This document shows, piece by piece, positions 5,748 through 13,682 of a stretch of DNA of 16,766 bases. The notes under the pieces are model-generated. The model worked only from the letters and a program-made list of their open reading frames with translations, made no database searches and was not told the origin of the DNA. A program made the translations under genes and the position numbers. This stretch comes from JBOHNM01 sp050730675 (GTDB taxonomy: Bacteria; Planctomycetota; Phycisphaerae; Phycisphaerales; UBA1924), in contig JBOHNM010000092.1 in assembly GCA_050730675.1 (NCBI GenBank), positions 1-16,766 of the forward strand, written 5' to 3'. Every line of letters begins with the position of its first letter. Within the stretch, counting starts at the first letter, position 1.

Positions 5748-8141
5748 GCCGCACCTTTGCTCGCTCTCGCTCTGCTGCCGTTGGCCGCCGCGCTGACGCC
5801 CGATCCACCGCGCCCCGCGATGCTTCCGCCCCCCGGCGATGCCGAGTGCGGCTGCGACCTGTGCGCGTATTCCAAGCTCCAGTTGCGCACCGGCCTGCCG
5901 CCCACTCCTGGCGGGGCATTGATCCAGCCCGCCGAGGCGCTCACCGATTCCGACGTGCTGAACTACCACCTCGATATCGAGGTGCTCCCCGGGCCGAACA
6001 CGATCTCCGGCTCCAACACCATCACGGTCCGCAGCCTTGTGCCGGCGCTCACCGAGTTCACCTTCGAGCTGCAGGACATCTTCGCGATCTCCGCTATCAC
6101 CATCAACGGCACCCCTCTTGCGTGGATGCGTCCCGACGCCGCCAACACCAAGACTGTCCGCGCGACCCTCGACCGCGCGTACACCACGGGCGAACAGTTC
6201 GACCTGCGGATCGCCTACAGCGGCGTCCCCAACGGCGCGGGCTTCGGCTCGATCACCTTCACCACGATGGCCGGCCAGCCGCTGGTCTGCACCCTCAGCG
6301 AGACCCGCTTCGCCCACACGTGGTGGCCCGTCAAGGAAGACAACAACGACAAGGCCACCGGCGCGTTCGATATCACCGTTCCCGACAACCTCGTCGTCGT
6401 CTGCAACGGCGTGCAACAGGGCGTGGACACGCTCTCCGGCTCGCGCAAGCGCTACCGCTGGAGCACCGGTTACGCGACCTCCCCTTACCTCTTCAGCTTC
6501 TCCGCCGCGGCGTACGCCACCTTCGGCGACACGTGGACGTACGGCAACATCTCGATGCCGCTGAGCTTCTTCATCAGCTCCAGCACGAACGTGAACACCG
6601 CCAACAACCGCGCCATCTGGCTGCGTTCCAAGCAGATGCTCACCGCTTTCTCCGACCGCTTCGGGGCCTACCCCTTCGCGCAGGAGAAGTACGGCATCTA
6701 CCAGTTCTCGTTCAACGGAGGCATGGAGCACCAGACGTGCACAGGCCAAGGCAACACGACCAGCGGCGGCGGCGCGTTCAACGAATCGATCACCGCGCAC
6801 GAGCTGATGCACCAGTGGTTCGGCGACAACATCACCTGCGCCACATGGAACGACATCTGGCTCAACGAGAGCTTCGCCACCTACGGCGAGGCGCTCTGGT
6901 ACGAGAACCGTCCGTCATCGCTCGGTTCCAACGGCACGGCTGAGCTGATCTTCCGCATGTCAGTCCGCCGGCCGACGGCCGTCAACGATTCCGTGTACGT
7001 CTACGACGCGTCGATCGCCAACGAGGGCCGGATCTTCTCCTCCACGTTCTCCTACCGCAAGGGCGCCTGGGCGCTGCACATGCTGCGCCACGTGATGGGC
7101 GACACCGCGTACTTCCAGGCCATGAACAGCTACCGCGCCGCCTACCAGGGGCGCACCGCCACCACCGCGCAGTTCCAGGCCCAGGCCGAGGCCGCGTACG
7201 GCGGCTCCCTCGACTGGTTCTTCCAGCAGTGGATCTACCAGATCGGCGCACCGACATACCAGTACGCCGTGCGCCCCGTCGATGTCGGCGGGCAGCACTT
7301 TGTCGAGTTGTACATCAAGCAGATCCAGAACGCCGCATGGCCGACGTTCGCCATGCCGCTCGATGTCGTCTGCACAACCGCGGGTGGATCCCAAACGCTG
7401 CGCACCTGGAACAACGCCCGAGAGGAGCACCTCCTCCTGCCCGCCACCGCGGCCGTCACCGGCGCGACGCTGGATCCCGACAACTGGGTGCTCGCCGTCA
7501 GCAACGACACCGACACCGCCTCCACCACATCCAAGACCGTCATTCCCTTCGTCGAGGGTCCACCGAAGATCGTTGCAGTCTCCCCCGCTCCTTCCGACAC
7601 GGTCGCACCGCGCATCACGCCCGTCCGCGTCACCTTCCACAAACCCGTGAATGCGGTCGCCGATCAGTTCGCGCTGATCCCCCCAGGCGTGCCGGTCGTT
7701 CCAGCAACGGTCACATTCGCCTACGACGCGCCGTCCCAGACCGTGACGCTGACGCCGCAATCGCCGCTAATCCCTGGCGTCTACACGGTCACGGTGAACG
7801 CCGCGCTCACAGATTCCGCCTCCAACAAGGCCCTCGACGGCGAGCCCAACGGCGCGGCGGCCCTCCCCAGCGGCGACGGCCTCCCCGGCGGCGACTTCGC
7901 GTACACCTTTACCGTCGCCCCGGCGTGCAGCTCGGCCGATGTCGCCAGCCTCGGCGGCGAGACGATCCCTGACCGCCTTCTCACTGTGGACGACATCGTC
8001 GCCTACCTCGCCGGGTTCTTCGGCGGCGACCGGGCGATGGCCGACATCTCCGGTCTCGGCGGTGACCCGTCGCCCGACGGGCAGTTGACGGTTGATGACC
8101 TGGTACGGTTCCTGAGCCTGTTCTTTGCCGGGTGCCCGTGA
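5745..8141 (+). CDS. Secreted M1-family zinc aminopeptidase with Ig-like and dockerin-like C-terminus
   Basis: The protein has about 798 residues. Order: signal-like hydrophobic N-terminus (about 1-16), M1 beta-saddle domain, catalytic domain, an Ig-like (Big_5 type) domain at about 607-700, and a dockerin-like tail at about 728-798. The zinc site is HELMH (352-356) with E375 eighteen residues on. The substrate motif GxMEN reads GGMEH (325-329), so the Asn is replaced by His. Y437 in 'YRKGAWALHML' fits the catalytic Tyr. The tail has two repeats with LTVDD(I/L)V and flanking Cys (728, 797), like the GC-type dockerin tails of Phycisphaerae exported proteins. M1 enzymes remove N-terminal residues from peptides. 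I infer export and cell-surface anchoring for scavenging peptides. It starts at TTG with a good Shine-Dalgarno; GTG 5661 or 5715 are alternatives. The signal lacks the usual basic residues at its start. It converges with the sulfur operon downstream. Confidence 0.88.
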   Translation: MAAPLLALALLPLAAALTPDPPRPAMLPPPGDAECGCDLCAYSKLQLRTGLPPTPGGALIQPAEALTDSDVLNYHLDIEVLPGPNTISGSNTITVRSLVPALTEFTFELQDIFAISAITINGTPLAWMRPDAANTKTVRATLDRAYTTGEQFDLRIAYSGVPNGAGFGSITFTTMAGQPLVCTLSETRFAHTWWPVKEDNNDKATGAFDITVPDNLVVVCNGVQQGVDTLSGSRKRYRWSTGYATSPYLFSFSAAAYATFGDTWTYGNISMPLSFFISSSTNVNTANNRAIWLRSKQMLTAFSDRFGAYPFAQEKYGIYQFSFNGGMEHQTCTGQGNTTSGGGAFNESITAHELMHQWFGDNITCATWNDIWLNESFATYGEALWYENRPSSLGSNGTAELIFRMSVRRPTAVNDSVYVYDASIANEGRIFSSTFSYRKGAWALHMLRHVMGDTAYFQAMNSYRAAYQGRTATTAQFQAQAEAAYGGSLDWFFQQWIYQIGAPTYQYAVRPVDVGGQHFVELYIKQIQNAAWPTFAMPLDVVCTTAGGSQTLRTWNNAREEHLLLPATAAVTGATLDPDNWVLAVSNDTDTASTTSKTVIPFVEGPPKIVAVSPAPSDTVAPRITPVRVTFHKPVNAVADQFALIPPGVPVVPATVTFAYDAPSQTVTLTPQSPLIPGVYTVTVNAALTDSASNKALDGEPNGAAALPSGDGLPGGDFAYTFTVAPACSSADVASLGGETIPDRLLTVDDIVAYLAGFFGGDRAMADISGLGGDPSPDGQLTVDDLVRFLSLFFAGCP

Positions 8142-8183
8142 CCACACGGCTGTGCGGTATCCACCGGTCGCCTGGTCGCCTGA

Positions 8184-8726
8184 CTACTTCTTCCTGTTCC
8201 ACGGCATCTTCGCGATGATCATCGCCATCCCGCACGTCCCGGTCATTCCCGCCACAACCAGCCCCGCGCCCATGAACGCCGCGAGGCCCAGGAAATACGG
8301 CGAAACGAACGCGCCCAGCGCGACCCACAGCAGCACGAACGAGCCGATCGCGATCTGCGTCTGGCGCAGCAGGTCCAGCTTCGGCGCAGCCGCATCCCGT
8401 TCGGTCGGCAGCCCGGCCGCCTTCCACGCCTCGAGCCCGCCCCGCAGGTGGATCGCCTGCGGCCAGCCGGCGCTCACCAGCGTGCCCGCGGCCTTGCCTG
8501 AGCGCCCGCCGCCGCGGCAGTGCAGCACGACCTTTTTGCCGTCACCCTTGGGCACCGTCGCCGCGTCGAAAGTTGACAGCGGCATGAGCGTCGCCCCTGC
8601 GATGCGCTCGGCCCGGTGCTCCACCGGTTCGCGCACATCGATCACGATCGCCTCGCCGGCCTTGAGCCATCGATCGAGCGTTGAGGCATCCACTTCGGTG
8701 ATCCGGTCGTCGGTGGTCGTTGCCAT
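8184..8726 (-). CDS. Membrane-anchored rhodanese (YgaP-like, DUF2892)
   Basis: The protein has 180 residues. A rhodanese domain covers about 8-108, with catalytic C70 in the loop 'CRGGGRSG', the CRxGxR type that forms a persulfide. Two TM segments (about 125-142 and 147-170) follow, ending 'GTCGMAMIIAKMPWN', which is the DUF2892 pattern. E. coli YgaP has the same rhodanese-plus-two-TM layout and transfers sulfane sulfur at the inner membrane. The gene lies 16 nt after the persulfide dioxygenase-rhodanese gene on the same strand, so they are almost certainly co-transcribed. The joint role is inferred to be disposal or relay of sulfane sulfur derived from sulfide or thiols. Confidence 0.9.
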   Translation of the reverse strand: MATTTDDRITEVDASTLDRWLKAGEAIVIDVREPVEHRAERIAGATLMPLSTFDAATVPKGDGKKVVLHCRGGGRSGKAAGTLVSAGWPQAIHLRGGLEAWKAAGLPTERDAAAPKLDLLRQTQIAIGSFVLLWVALGAFVSPYFLGLAAFMGAGLVVAGMTGTCGMAMIIAKMPWNRKK

Positions 8727-8742
8727 GATTCGCCTCTTATGA

Positions 8743-10194
8743 TCAGTCCTTGGTCACCGCGCCGCCGCCGTTGGCCCACGCACCAAATCCGCCGGCAAGG
8801 TTCGTCACGTTGAAACCGGCCCGCTCCAGGATCGAGCACGCCCGGGCCGATCGCACGCCCCCCTGACAATGCACGAGGATGGGTCGGTCCTTGGGGAGGT
8901 TTGCCAGTGCCGCGGGCAGCCGCACATGCACCATGTTCGCCGCGCCCGGCAGGTGTCCGGCGGCGAATTCCACCCGCTTGCGGACATCCAGCACCAGCGG
9001 GACCTGACCGCTCGCGAGCATCGCCTGGGCCGCGGCGACATCCACCTCCGGCGTGCTGACAGCCTTGCGCGGATTAGCCTCGGCGAATGACGCGAAGGCC
9101 TCGGGTGTGACGAACCGCGTGGCCCGGTCGAGCCCGACGTGAACGAGGTCGCGCACGGCCTCTTCAACGCGAGGCTCATCAACGACCAACACGATGGTCT
9201 CGCGCGGATCGACGTACGACCCGGCGACCGTTGGGAATGACTTGTCCAGCGGTGCGCTGATCGCCCCCGGCACGTGCGCCGCCCGGAAAGCCGGCCATGG
9301 GCGCGTGTCGAGCACAGCGACCGTCCTCGCATCCAGCTTCGCCAGCTCGTCGCCGCTCATCGGCGTCGGCCGCGGCAGCTCACCCAGCACCGCCGGCCCG
9401 GCCTTGTTCTCCCGCTTCATCCGCGCGAAGTACAGCGGCGGCTCCGGCTGGCCATCGTTGATCGCTTCGACGAACCGCTCCTCGGAGTTCACCAGCGCCA
9501 GCATCGGGTTGAACCGTTTCTCGTATCCAACGGTCGATTGCGGCACCGCCCCCAGCGCCTTGCCGCAGGCGCTCCCGGCGCCGTGGGCGGGCCACACCTG
9601 CAGGTAGTCCGGCAGGTCCACGAACTTGCGCGATGAATTCCACAGCCGCTTCGCCGATGCGTTGGCCGCCCCCGCGACACCGACAGCGCTCTCCAGCAGG
9701 TCCGGCCGCCCCAGGTCGCCGACGAAGACAAAGTCACCGGTCACCACACCCATCGGAGCCGACGCTCCCCCGCCGCGGTCGGTGACCATGAACGCGATGT
9801 GCTCGGGCGTGTGCCCGGGCGTGTGCAGCACCTTGAACTCGATGTTCCCCACGCGGAACGTGTCGCCATCGTGCAGGAGCTGATGCGGGTACGCCCCCCC
9901 ACCGCCCCCCACTTTCTTGTCGAGCCACTGGTACTTCCAATCGGCATCGCCCTCGTCGGAGACGTAGACCTTCGCGCCGGTCCGCTCGGCCATCTCGCGC
10001 GTACCCGACAGAAAGTCCGCGTGGATGTGCGTCTCGGCGACGGCCGTGATCCGCACCCCCTCCTGCTTCGCCAGCGCGATGTACCGGTCCACATCCCGCT
10101 CGGGGTCGATGACAATCGCCTCGCCTGTGCGCTGGCAGCCGATGAGGTACGCTGCCTGGGCCAGCCGGTCGTCATAGATCATGCGAAAGAGCAC
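8743..10194 (-). CDS. Persulfide dioxygenase-rhodanese fusion (MBL fold + two rhodanese domains, CstB-like)
   Basis: The protein has 483 residues. The metallo-beta-lactamase domain (about 1-235) is of the ETHE1/persulfide dioxygenase type. Its metal residues are THIHAD (H56, H58, D60), TPGH (H128), TGDFVF (D154) and 'WPAHG' (H204). A first rhodanese domain (about 285-375) has no active-site Cys: the loop reads 'IVLVVDEPR'. A second (about 385-483) has C443 in 'VHCQGGVRS'. This order, with one inactive and one active rhodanese, is that of CstB-type enzymes, which oxidise persulfides to sulfite and pass sulfur to thiosulfate. I chose the GTG start because AGGAGG sits 5 nt upstream and the protein then begins 'MLFRMIYDDRLAQAAYLIG', as family members do; a start 22 codons upstream lacks an RBS. 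It is the first gene of a two-gene operon. Confidence 0.92.
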   Translation of the reverse strand: MLFRMIYDDRLAQAAYLIGCQRTGEAIVIDPERDVDRYIALAKQEGVRITAVAETHIHADFLSGTREMAERTGAKVYVSDEGDADWKYQWLDKKVGGGGGAYPHQLLHDGDTFRVGNIEFKVLHTPGHTPEHIAFMVTDRGGGASAPMGVVTGDFVFVGDLGRPDLLESAVGVAGAANASAKRLWNSSRKFVDLPDYLQVWPAHGAGSACGKALGAVPQSTVGYEKRFNPMLALVNSEERFVEAINDGQPEPPLYFARMKRENKAGPAVLGELPRPTPMSGDELAKLDARTVAVLDTRPWPAFRAAHVPGAISAPLDKSFPTVAGSYVDPRETIVLVVDEPRVEEAVRDLVHVGLDRATRFVTPEAFASFAEANPRKAVSTPEVDVAAAQAMLASGQVPLVLDVRKRVEFAAGHLPGAANMVHVRLPAALANLPKDRPILVHCQGGVRSARACSILERAGFNVTNLAGGFGAWANGGGAVTKD

Positions 10195-10315
10195 GTCATC
10201 CTCCTCAAGAACACGGTGATGAGAGAAGCGTACCCGGGCGAACCCGGTCCTCGGCGGCACCGCCTTACCACCCAGTCCGCCCCGTTCGAGGGAGTGGCAT
10301 CAAAGCGACCTGACG

Positions 10316-10370
10316 CAAAAACGAAACCGGCGATGCGGAGTGCTAGTTTTCAGCACCCGGCATCGCCGGT
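10316..10370 (-). terminator. Intrinsic terminator of tRNA-Gly
   Basis: An 11-bp perfect stem (10326-10336 with 10360-10370) encloses a second 5-bp stem (10340-10344 with 10352-10356). Read on the minus strand, the hairpin is followed by TTTCGTTTTT. It begins 6 nt after the tRNA 3' end. It also insulates the persulfide dioxygenase operon from the tRNA promoter. Confidence 0.88.
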
Positions 10371-10375
10371 CTCAA

Positions 10376-10447
10376 AGCGGGCGAAGGGACTTGAACCCTC
10401 GACCCTCACGTTGGCAACGTGATGCTCTACCACTGAGCTACGCCCGC
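10376..10447 (-). tRNA. tRNA-Gly(GCC)
   Basis: The cloverleaf is complete on the minus strand. The acceptor stem is GCGGGCG/CGCCCGC, with the D-arm GCTC...GAGC. The anticodon stem is TCACG/CGTGA around the loop TTGCCAA (anticodon GCC). The T-arm is GAGGG TTCAAGT CCCTT, and the discriminator base is T. The 3' CCA is not encoded. The length is 72 nt. The tRNA stands alone, with its own promoter and terminator. Confidence 0.97.
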
Positions 10448-10494
10448 GTTGTCGCCTCAGAACCGGCCCTGTGGCCGGGCTTTGGCAGGGCGGA

Positions 10495-10523
10495 AAGATA
10501 GACGCCGCCCGTCGCTTGGTCAA
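10495..10523 (-). promoter_or_regulatory. Promoter of tRNA-Gly
   Basis: On the minus strand, TTGACC (10523-10518, 5/6) is followed by a 17-nt spacer and TATCTT (10500-10495, 4/6). The -10 box ends 47 nt before the tRNA. The transcribed 5' leader contains a 6-bp CCGGCC/GGCCGG hairpin (10463-10478). The promoter lies just past the dsbD stop codon. Confidence 0.75.
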
Positions 10524-10546
10524 CATCGGTCACTTGAGGCCCGCGA

Positions 10547-12499
10547 TCAAGATCCAGACGGCGTCTCCCCTCCCGAAGCCGACGCCTTTGCCCTCGCCTT
10601 CAGCATGGCAGCCTCAAGGTCCGAGGCCTTGAAAAAGCTCTGGAAGTAGATGGGCTTCTCAATCCCCGGCCCGTAGACCGCGATCAGCGGGATCCCCCCG
10701 CCGCCGCTGATCTGCTTGACGGTGCCCCATCCCTGATCAGGCTCCGACGACGTCAGATCCACCTTGAGAATTTGAACGTCCGGGGCGGTCAGCAGTTTGA
10801 CGCCCTCAACACTCGCCAGCGTGTTCTTCTCGATGTACTGGCAATTGATGCACCACTTGGCGGTGAAGTCGATCACCACGACCTTGCCCTGCTTGATCGC
10901 CGCCTCCAGAGTCGAAGCGATTTCGGCGTCCGGCCGGTCGTAGAACTTCTTCCACGCCAGCGGGCCCTCATCGGCGAGCGACCGCCCCATGAGGAAGAAC
11001 GCCGGCAGGCCGATCAGCGCCAGCACCGTGCACACCACCTTGGCCATCTGCGACCGCAGCATCCGCCACGCGCCCACGAGCAGCCACACACACCCGCCCA
11101 TGCCCAGCACGGCCACGATCCACCAAGGCCACTTGTCGCGCACCAGGTTGCTCGCCAGGTACGCCGCCACCGCGAGCATGAACACCCCGAGCACCTGCTT
11201 GAGCAATTCGCCCCCCGGCCCGCCGCGCGGCATCCGGCTCAGGAGTTTCGGGAACGCGATCAACAGCGCGTACGGCGCGGCCATGCCCAGACCCATCACC
11301 AGGAATGTTGATAGGCCCAGCGCCGGCGGCTGGGTGGCGATCCACGCAACCGTCGCTCCCAGCAGCGGTCCGGTGCACGGCACCGCGAGCACGCCCGTCA
11401 GCAACCCGCCGACAAAGTTCCCGGTTGCGGTGTCCCCCGTCGGGTTCACTGCGTACACGAAATTGGGCAGCTTGAAGGTGAAAACGCCCATCATCCCGAT
11501 CGCCATAATCGCGATCAGGATCGCCATCAGGGCGCTGAACCAGGGCAGAGAGAATATCTGGCCCCAGTCAAATTTCCGCCCGCCCGTGACCAGCCCGAAC
11601 GCCATCAGCCCGATCACCGCGTACAACGCCACGATCCCCAGGCAGTAGACGATCCCGAAGTACGCCAGTTTCCCGGGCGTTTTCGCGTGCGCCTGCAGGC
11701 TGAGGATCTTGATCGGGATCACCGGGATCACGCACGGCGTGAAGTTCATCAGCAGTCCGGCGATGAACGCGATGCACAGGATCAACAGATATGCGCTGGA
11801 ATCGAGGTAGAACGTGTACCCCAGGAAGTCGAATTTCGCCTTGCCGCCCGCCGCGGGAGCCGTCGCTCCCCCCAGGATCTTCGCGAACATCGATGCGTCG
11901 AACTTCGCCCACTCGTCCCCCCCCGCGATCGTGCCCGCCTGCCCTGGCGCCACGATCTCAAACTCCACCGTCGCCGCGGCATCCACCGACGGCATGCACA
12001 CATTCTCGTCGCATGCCTGGTAGTTCACCGCGACTTCAAACTTGACCTTGCCGGGCGCCGCGTCGGGCCCAACCACCACCGGCACGAACAACACCTGTGC
12101 GCCGCTGAAGCTCTTGATCGTCAACGGCGTTCCCGTGAACGCGCCGCTCGTCACATCATGAGGCGCCGGCCACTGCGCCCACGGCGCATACACATTCACG
12201 CCTTTGGGCAGCTTCGTCTCATCAATCTTGAGCACCGTCGGCGTTGGGGTGACATCGATTCCCTTCGGCACGATCGGCTGGTTGGGCCACGCGTGCCAGC
12301 CGTCCTCGAACTGCATCGTGAGCGCGATCGCGAACTGATCGCCGGGCGCGGCCTTCGGTCGCTGCACCGTCGCGGTGAGCGTCATCTTGCCGTCCGCAGG
12401 CTGGATCACCACAGACTGCGCGGGACCGACCAGCCCCAACATCGCTGCCATTACCACCACCACCATCGCCACGATGCCGAGTCGAGACATCTTCTTCAC
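10547..12499 (-). CDS. dsbD: Thiol:disulfide interchange protein DsbD
   Basis: The protein has 650 residues. A signal peptide (about 1-29, ending AQS) leads to a periplasmic alpha-type domain with C163 and C168 in 'NYQACDENVCMP'. Next is an eight-helix-type membrane domain (about 235-505) with redox cysteines C256 in 'NFTPCVIP' and C375 in 'VPCTGPLLG'. A C-terminal thioredoxin-like domain has C550/C553 in 'KWCINC'. All three Cys pairs of DsbD are present, so it should pass electrons from cytoplasmic thioredoxin to exported proteins such as disulfide isomerases or cytochrome c maturation factors. The active site is WCINC rather than the enterobacterial WCVAC. A GTG start at 12499 is favoured by GGAG 6 nt upstream; an ATG three codons later is the alternative. 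It is divergent from fliM, and no partner Dsb or ccm gene is next to it. Confidence 0.94.
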   Translation of the reverse strand: MKKMSRLGIVAMVVVVMAAMLGLVGPAQSVVIQPADGKMTLTATVQRPKAAPGDQFAIALTMQFEDGWHAWPNQPIVPKGIDVTPTPTVLKIDETKLPKGVNVYAPWAQWPAPHDVTSGAFTGTPLTIKSFSGAQVLFVPVVVGPDAAPGKVKFEVAVNYQACDENVCMPSVDAAATVEFEIVAPGQAGTIAGGDEWAKFDASMFAKILGGATAPAAGGKAKFDFLGYTFYLDSSAYLLILCIAFIAGLLMNFTPCVIPVIPIKILSLQAHAKTPGKLAYFGIVYCLGIVALYAVIGLMAFGLVTGGRKFDWGQIFSLPWFSALMAILIAIMAIGMMGVFTFKLPNFVYAVNPTGDTATGNFVGGLLTGVLAVPCTGPLLGATVAWIATQPPALGLSTFLVMGLGMAAPYALLIAFPKLLSRMPRGGPGGELLKQVLGVFMLAVAAYLASNLVRDKWPWWIVAVLGMGGCVWLLVGAWRMLRSQMAKVVCTVLALIGLPAFFLMGRSLADEGPLAWKKFYDRPDAEIASTLEAAIKQGKVVVIDFTAKWCINCQYIEKNTLASVEGVKLLTAPDVQILKVDLTSSEPDQGWGTVKQISGGGGIPLIAVYGPGIEKPIYFQSFFKASDLEAAMLKARAKASASGGETPSGS

Positions 12500-12608
12500 G
12501 CCGTTCTCCGAAGTTCATGGTTCCGCGACATCAGGAGTTTGGAGTGTAGTTGGATGCCCAGTCGCCGCGCAGGGTTCGATCGCACCTTCAAGCCGCGACC
12601 AACCGACG

Positions 12609-12616
12609 GCCGATAG
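12609..12616 (+). promoter_or_regulatory. Possible flagellar sigma28 -10 element before fliM
   Basis: GCCGATAG matches the sigma28 -10 consensus GCCGATAA at 7 of 8 positions and lies 43 nt before the fliM ATG. The upstream half (TCAA near 12588) is at a spacing about 2 nt too long and is poor, so this may be chance. Confidence 0.22.
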
Positions 12617-12659
12617 CACCGTGTACGGGTCTCCGCGCACCCGGGTTCACGAGTTCCCT

Positions 12660-13676
12660 ATGGCCGACGTCCTCGACCAGACCGAAGTTGACGCCCTCCT
12701 CGCCGCCGTGGACACCGGCCAGGTCGCCGTCAAGGACGAGCGGGTGACCATCTTCAGCCGCGGCCGGCGCGACGTCGGCAGCATCGAGGTCCGGCCCTAC
12801 GACTTCAAGCGCCCCGAGCGCGTCAGCAAGGACCAGATGCGGTCCCTGCAGACACTCCACGAGGCCTTCGCCCGAAACTTCGGCGCTTCGCTCTCCGGCT
12901 TCCTCCGCACCATCGTCGAGGTCAAGGTTGCCACCTGCGAGCAGATGACCTACGGCGAGTTCATCAGCGGCCTGCCCAACCCCACCAGCTTCAACCTCAT
13001 CGACGCCAAGCCCCTCGAGGGTCAGATCTGTCTCGAACTCTCGCCGCTGATCATCTACCCGATCATCGACCGCCTCCTCGGCGGCAACTCGCAGGACCTG
13101 TTCATTCCACAGCGTCCGCTGACGATGATCGAAACCCGCCTCATCAGCAAGGTCACCGGCCGCGGCCTCTCCGCTCTCTCCGAAGCCTGGGCCGGCATCA
13201 AGCAGATCGCCTTCGAGATCACCGCCAACGAGAGCAACCCGCAGCTCGTGCAGATTGTTCCCCCCAATGAAGTCGTTGTCGTCATCGGCTTTGAACTCAA
13301 GATGGGCAACCGTGCCGGCACGATGAACCTCTGCTACCCGTTCAACGTGATCGAGCCGATCATGGAGACCCTCTCGAACCAGTCGTGGTTCTCCACCGCC
13401 AAGGGCGGCGCGGGCTCCGAAAGCCGGTCGCGCCTCAGCAAGTCCCTCAGCCGCGCCGGCCTCACCGTCACGGGCCTTCTCGCCGAAACGACGATCACCC
13501 TCCGTGACCTCCGCTCGATGGCCGTCGGCGACCTGGTCGTGACGGACAAGCCCGTCTGCGATGCCATCGTCGTCTCGGTTGAAGACGAAAAGAAGTTTTT
13601 GGCGGCCATCGGTCAGTACCGCGGCCAGCGCGCCCTGCGCATCACCCGCATCATCGGGCCCGGCGACCGAGTCTGA
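12660..13676 (+). CDS. fliM: Flagellar motor switch protein FliM
   Basis: The protein has 338 residues, normal for FliM. The N-terminal 'LDQTEVDALLAAV' (5-17) matches the CheY-P-binding peptide. The CheC-like middle domain spans about 45-240, with 'LPNPTSFNLID', 'LLGGNSQD' and 'LTMIETRLI'. The C-terminal FliN/SpoA-like domain (about 265-333) includes 'TITLRDLRSMAVGDLV'. FliM links the C-ring to the chemotaxis response and switches rotation direction. The ATG at 12660 starts right at the conserved N-terminus; the Shine-Dalgarno is weak. No other flagellar gene is in the window, whereas fliM often lies in a fliL-fliM-fliN run. It is divergent from dsbD and stops 6 nt from the stop of a convergent STAS gene. 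Confidence 0.95.
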   Translation: MADVLDQTEVDALLAAVDTGQVAVKDERVTIFSRGRRDVGSIEVRPYDFKRPERVSKDQMRSLQTLHEAFARNFGASLSGFLRTIVEVKVATCEQMTYGEFISGLPNPTSFNLIDAKPLEGQICLELSPLIIYPIIDRLLGGNSQDLFIPQRPLTMIETRLISKVTGRGLSALSEAWAGIKQIAFEITANESNPQLVQIVPPNEVVVVIGFELKMGNRAGTMNLCYPFNVIEPIMETLSNQSWFSTAKGGAGSESRSRLSKSLSRAGLTVTGLLAETTITLRDLRSMAVGDLVVTDKPVCDAIVVSVEDEKKFLAAIGQYRGQRALRITRIIGPGDRV

Positions 13677-13682
13677 GACGAG

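Noticed and set aside
5208..6812. A 534-codon open frame on the minus strand
   Set aside because: It lies antisense to the ATP-grasp, DUF350 and M1 genes, all with clear family motifs. Its composition (His/Arg/Gly-rich, no domain) is typical of an antisense shadow in GC-rich DNA.
10195..10260. Extension of the persulfide dioxygenase to an upstream start
   Set aside because: The added 22 residues are not typical of the family, and the AGGAGG directly before GTG 10194 fixes the start there.
12541..12571. Promoter for dsbD on the minus strand (TACACT at 12548-12543)
   Set aside because: No -35 at proper spacing (TGCGCG) and no TGn extension, so not distinguishable from chance.
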